DNA of 64,000 nt from Acidovorax sp. Leaf191. Its GTDB lineage: Bacteria; Pseudomonadota; Gammaproteobacteria; Burkholderiales; Burkholderiaceae_C. The stretch covers positions 681,003 to 745,002 of the forward strand of contig NZ_LMPT01000019.1 of NCBI RefSeq assembly GCF_001424425.1. Reading direction: 5' to 3'. The position numbers and the translations under genes were made by a program. Of this stretch, positions 61,214-64,000 are shown piece after piece (the first letter of the stretch is position 1; each line of letters opens with the position of its first letter). The notes beneath the pieces were generated by a model, which worked only from the letters and a program-made list of their open reading frames with translations, did not search any database and was not told the DNA's origin.

Positions 61214-61274
61214 CAACAGCATGCAGAGGCGGCGGGGGCATCGACAGGCCGCTGCAGCCCGCCCCACGCATGCC

Positions 61275-61679
61275 TCAGCCCTGCGCTGGCAGCTTGCTGA
61301 CACGCCACTGTGTCAGCGCCGCGCGCATGATCCAGGCTTCTTCTGCGGCCACGTGGCTGTCCGCCATGGCGGCGGCGTCGGCAAAGTACAGCACCTTGTG
61401 CTGGAGGTCCGGCTCCGTCACTTCCGCCATGACGGCGTCCAGCGTGGCCTGGTCGATACTGCCGGTGAGCACGCGGCGCTCGTGTGCGGCCATCAGCAGG
61501 TCTTCGCACAGGGTGTTGAGCACCTGGGCGAATCCGCCGGGTGCCAAGCCGATTTGCCGCTCGATGTCCTGGCCGTACAGGGCCTCCAGCTCCTGGCGGC
61601 TGACGTTGCCGTCGGATATCAGCAGCAGGGCGACGATACGGGCTGCTGCTTCGGGGCTGTTGTGGGAATAGCTGCGCAT
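61275..61679 (-). CDS. TerB-like helical protein
   Basis: A 134-residue all-helical protein of TerB-like form: AARIVALLLISDGNVSRQEL (with D-G-N-V-S acidic loop), then LYGQDIERQIGLAPGGFAQV, LQHKVLYFADAAAMADSHVA and EEAWIMRAALTQWRV. AAGGAA before ATG 61679. It may assist a membrane or stress process; nothing next to it explains its role. A small basic protein gene follows it upstream on the same strand. Confidence 0.75.
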   Translation of the reverse strand: MRSYSHNSPEAAARIVALLLISDGNVSRQELEALYGQDIERQIGLAPGGFAQVLNTLCEDLLMAAHERRVLTGSIDQATLDAVMAEVTEPDLQHKVLYFADAAAMADSHVAAEEAWIMRAALTQWRVSKLPAQG

Positions 61680-61766
61680 GGTTCTTCCTTGTCGATGGGG
61701 TGGTTGTTCAGGACGCATGGGGTCATGCCAGACGGCATGGCGAAGGCGGGCCGCAGGCCCGCCGCT

Positions 61767-61943
61767 TCAATCGCGGTAGCGGTAGCGGCGGCGCGTGTTG
61801 TCACGCTGGGATGCAGGGACCCGCGAGGGGACCCGTGCCGGTGCACGCAATGCACCGTACCGTTGCGACCATTGCCAGACCCGTTGCAGCACCTGGGCGC
61901 GCAGCGCATTCAGCAGTGAATGGACGAACATCAATCGCTTCAT
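61767..61943 (-). CDS. Small basic protein
   Basis: A 58-residue strongly basic protein: MKRLMFVHSLLNALRAQVLQ, then RVWQWSQRYGALRAPARVPS and an Arg/Tyr end (RRRYRYRD). AAGG six bases upstream of ATG 61943 is a weak ribosome site. It precedes the TerB-like gene by about 90 bases on the same strand and could be in the same transcript. No family known. Confidence 0.4.
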   Translation of the reverse strand: MKRLMFVHSLLNALRAQVLQRVWQWSQRYGALRAPARVPSRVPASQRDNTRRRYRYRD

Positions 61944-62260
61944 GGGTACCTTGTCATGGTTGAACAAGGCTTGAATGTGCGGCTGCAGGCACGATTCAAG
62001 AAGCAGGTTTTTTATGAGTCATGCATCGGTGGAACCGAACCTGACCTCAATGCCGGACTTTGGCGGCATCCGCCGACGGACGCTTCAAAGGCGGCCTGCA
62101 GAGCCGTGTGGCCGCGCGCAGCCCACGGCCCGTGCCCCAGCGCGCAAGCCCCTGTCGGCGAGACGGCACGCCGATAGATTGCATGCCTGTGCCGCCCCAA
62201 CGCCAGACAGCACAGGAGGCACAGGCAGACCGCTGCGTGGACAGCGCTGGCAGCGCGCCC
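61944..62260. other. Intergenic region without recognised features
   Basis: About 317 bases between the small basic gene and the M14-type gene (both leftward). I see no gene, repeat of the described families, hairpin terminator or RNA gene. Confidence 0.4.
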
Positions 62261-63196
62261 TCAGATCGGCCGTGTCAGGTAGACGGCCTCGCGCCCCACG
62301 ATGGGCTCGCGCGTGGGCATCAGCACCGTGCAGTCGTCGCACAGCGCGCGAATCTCGTGCGGGCCGTCGGTCGCGATGAGTTCATCCTTGGCAAACACTT
62401 CAAAGCCCTGGATGGGACGCGCAAAGCGAAAGTCGGGCGTGCGCACCATGCAGGTCTCCAGCAGCTCGTAGCGGCGCTGGGGGCCGGGCGCCGGGCGTCC
62501 CGCAGGCACATCGATGAGGCCGAAGTGGGCCAGGAAATCGAGCACCACCGCCGTGGCCATGTCGGCCGCGGACTGCAAAAAGTGCTGCCCGCATTCGACC
62601 ACCAAGGCTACGCCCTGGCTGTCAGCCTGGCCGTGGAGGCCATGCTGGATGAGCGGCGTGCCCGAGCCCAGGCCGCTGGGCATGACCAGATGCACCGGCG
62701 GGCGGCCGATGGACAACGCCACATCGGCATTGCGCTGGTAGGCCGGGTAGACCCAGAAGGGCTCCACGTCCTGGCTGGTGGAGTGGATGTCGAGAATGTG
62801 GTCGGCCGCGGCCACCACGGGGCGCAGGGCGCGGGCGCGCAGCAGTTCAGGGCTCTCGGCCGTGCCGTCGAGCTCGGCGGCGGACCAGATGCGGTTGAGG
62901 TTGTGCACCAGCTGGCGGCTCTCGAACGGGCGGGCGCGGTCGAACGACTCGTACGCCGCCACGTTGGCAAAGCTGATGGTGAGCGTGCCGATGCGGGGGC
63001 GCACGCCGCTGTCGAGCAGGTGCGTGGCCGCCACCATGCCGCAGATCTCGTTGCCGTGGGTCAGTGCGTTGATCAGCACGTGGGGGCCGGGCTGGCCGGA
63101 TTCGAAACGGTGCACGTAGTCGATACCGACATTGCCCTGGCGGTAGGCGGACAGGTCGCGCGGCAGGACTTCAAAGGCGGGAGGATTTTGGCTCAT
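62261..63196 (-). CDS. Succinylglutamate desuccinylase/aspartoacylase family protein
   Basis: A 311-residue zinc hydrolase. Zinc ligands H and E are in LTHGNEICGMVAATH (about residues 46-60), and a further His in ILDIHSTSQDVEPFW (about 138-152); LNRIWSAAELDG contains the substrate-arginine region. It would deacylate an N-acyl amino acid in the cytoplasm. It is related to, but clearly different from, the protein at 19687-20628. No arginine-catabolism genes around it. ATG at 63196 is followed by MSQNPPAFEVLPRDL. Confidence 0.85.
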   Translation of the reverse strand: MSQNPPAFEVLPRDLSAYRQGNVGIDYVHRFESGQPGPHVLINALTHGNEICGMVAATHLLDSGVRPRIGTLTISFANVAAYESFDRARPFESRQLVHNLNRIWSAAELDGTAESPELLRARALRPVVAAADHILDIHSTSQDVEPFWVYPAYQRNADVALSIGRPPVHLVMPSGLGSGTPLIQHGLHGQADSQGVALVVECGQHFLQSAADMATAVVLDFLAHFGLIDVPAGRPAPGPQRRYELLETCMVRTPDFRFARPIQGFEVFAKDELIATDGPHEIRALCDDCTVLMPTREPIVGREAVYLTRPI

Positions 63197-63378
63197 GGGG
63201 TGGTGATGCTAAGACGACACATGATTGTGTTCCCAATGGGCGGAAAGCGCACGCGGCCGCGTCAAAGACCGCGAGCGAAGAACGCCAGCACCGGCCGTCG
63301 GCTGCCACCGCGGCGGGCGATGGAGCGATGTACCATGCCCGCCAGTTCCTGGTACCGGTCTGACGCCCTCCCTCGCTT

Positions 63379-64000
63379 ATGCCCATGCCCATTGCCCGAA
63401 TTTTCCCGCTGGCCGACGTGGCCATCCATTTGCCCGCCGAGAGCTCTATCAGCGAGCGCCTCCAGCACGAGCCCGGCGAGCTGGACCAGGAGCTGGTGCT
63501 CTATCTGCAGGGCGATGTGACGGTACCGGAGCTGCACCTGAACGCTGCGCTCGACAGCAACCACCCACTGCACGCACTGCTTGCAGGCGCAGCGCAGGTG
63601 GGCGAGACGCCGTACCTCGTGCTCATCGACGGCAGCCTGCAGATCGACGGCGCCCTCACGGCCGAGGACGATGGCGACGCAGCGCACCTGGTGGTCCTGG
63701 GCAGCGCGCACCTGCGCGACGCGGTGCTGGCCGGGTCGCTGCTGTATGTGCGTGACGCCCTGGCGGTGGACGACCTGCTATGGGGCGACGGCAGCAGCGG
63801 CGCGCTGCAGGCGCCCGGTGGCCTGCAGGCGCGTGTGGCGCTGTTCACGGACGATTTCACGGTGCATGTGCAGGGCCCCGAGCAGGTGGAGTTTCTGATG
63901 GACGAAGTGCGCAGCGTGGCGCACCGCGCAGAGTTTGGCAGCGAGATCGTGGGGGCGGTCTTCCCCGACGAGTTCCAGGACGGCATCGACGCCGGCGAAG
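63379..64000 (+). CDS. Hypothetical protein with beta-solenoid-like sequence, 3' end outside window
   Basis: An open frame of 207 codons from ATG 63379 to the window edge without a stop: MPMPIARIFPLADVAIHLPA at the start. The middle has alternating hydrophobic short strands every 5-6 residues (LVLYLQGDVTVPELHLNA; YLVLIDGSLQIDGALTAEDD; HLVVLGSAHLRDAVLAGSLL), as in a bactofilin-like or other beta-solenoid fold. Third-position G/C bias is strong. I do not recognise the family; the rest of the gene lies beyond the window. A second ATG at 63385 is possible. Confidence 0.72.
   Translation, partial: MPMPIARIFPLADVAIHLPAESSISERLQHEPGELDQELVLYLQGDVTVPELHLNAALDSNHPLHALLAGAAQVGETPYLVLIDGSLQIDGALTAEDDGDAAHLVVLGSAHLRDAVLAGSLLYVRDALAVDDLLWGDGSSGALQAPGGLQARVALFTDDFTVHVQGPEQVEFLMDEVRSVAHRAEFGSEIVGAVFPDEFQDGIDAGE

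Overview
The window is high-GC DNA from a betaproteobacterium, most likely family Comamonadaceae (Acidovorax-like). I base this on strong G/C third-position bias, several Bug-type periplasmic binding proteins (a family greatly expanded in Burkholderiales), stand-alone glnS and aroQ of betaproteobacterial type, and several dispersed intergenic repeats of a kind I associate with this family. I see no rRNA, tRNA, CRISPR array, transposase or phage gene. Most of the window is ordinary chromosome, with a small lower-GC accessory islet at about 15.1-19.5 kb.

Layout. 1-1883: a PLP dehydratase (cut by the left edge) and a DSD1-type aldolase, a pair that fits hydroxyaspartate/hydroxy-amino-acid catabolism. 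1940-2834: a very large inverted repeat. 2928-6170: an orphan homodimeric pyruvate-dehydrogenase E1 divergent from an Lrp-type regulator. 6217-8574: an AraC regulator divergent from an MFS exporter. 8650-15055: DUF3014 protein, esterase, DODA-type dioxygenase, arfB, aroQ, a Tyr/Pro-rich exported protein and glnS. 15085-19495: a frameshifted nucleotidyltransferase and a run of small orphan genes (one DUF2750) separated by copies of a short GGCCAA-type motif. 19687-29911: M14-type hydrolase, protease/FHA pair, GIY-YIG-like protein, DUF2322, SRPBCC, PheC-like binding protein, an XRE/AbiEii-like pair, a cardiolipin-synthase-like protein and an M23 peptidase.

30038-38437: rluE, then an apparently self-contained acyl-CoA unit. 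A thioesterase and an IclR regulator read rightward; an acyl-CoA ligase, MaoC-like dehydratase, CaiB/BaiF CoA-transferase and Bug binding protein read leftward. Near-identical 16-bp operators sit at both outer promoters (30696-30711 and 37709-37724), suggesting one regulon. 38523-49657: Lrp regulator, small hydrolase, DUF2242 lipoprotein, thermonuclease, MFS, the DUF1800/DUF1501 exported pair, a DHH phosphoesterase, TerB, ankyrin protein, truC and a flavodoxin-fold oxidoreductase. 50167-54851: MgtC-like protein, EamA transporter, DUF924, and a hydratase with its Bug protein.

55102-60218: a glyoxylate-type cluster with a class V aminotransferase, a GntR regulator and a 1014-residue FAD/Fe-S dehydrogenase. 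The divergent promoter carries two perfect TTTTGCATGCAAAA palindromes. 60329-64000: an NhaR-like LysR regulator, a second TerB-like protein, a second M14-type hydrolase, and an unidentified gene that runs off the right edge. All function calls are by recognition of family motifs from the sequence alone; no searches were run.
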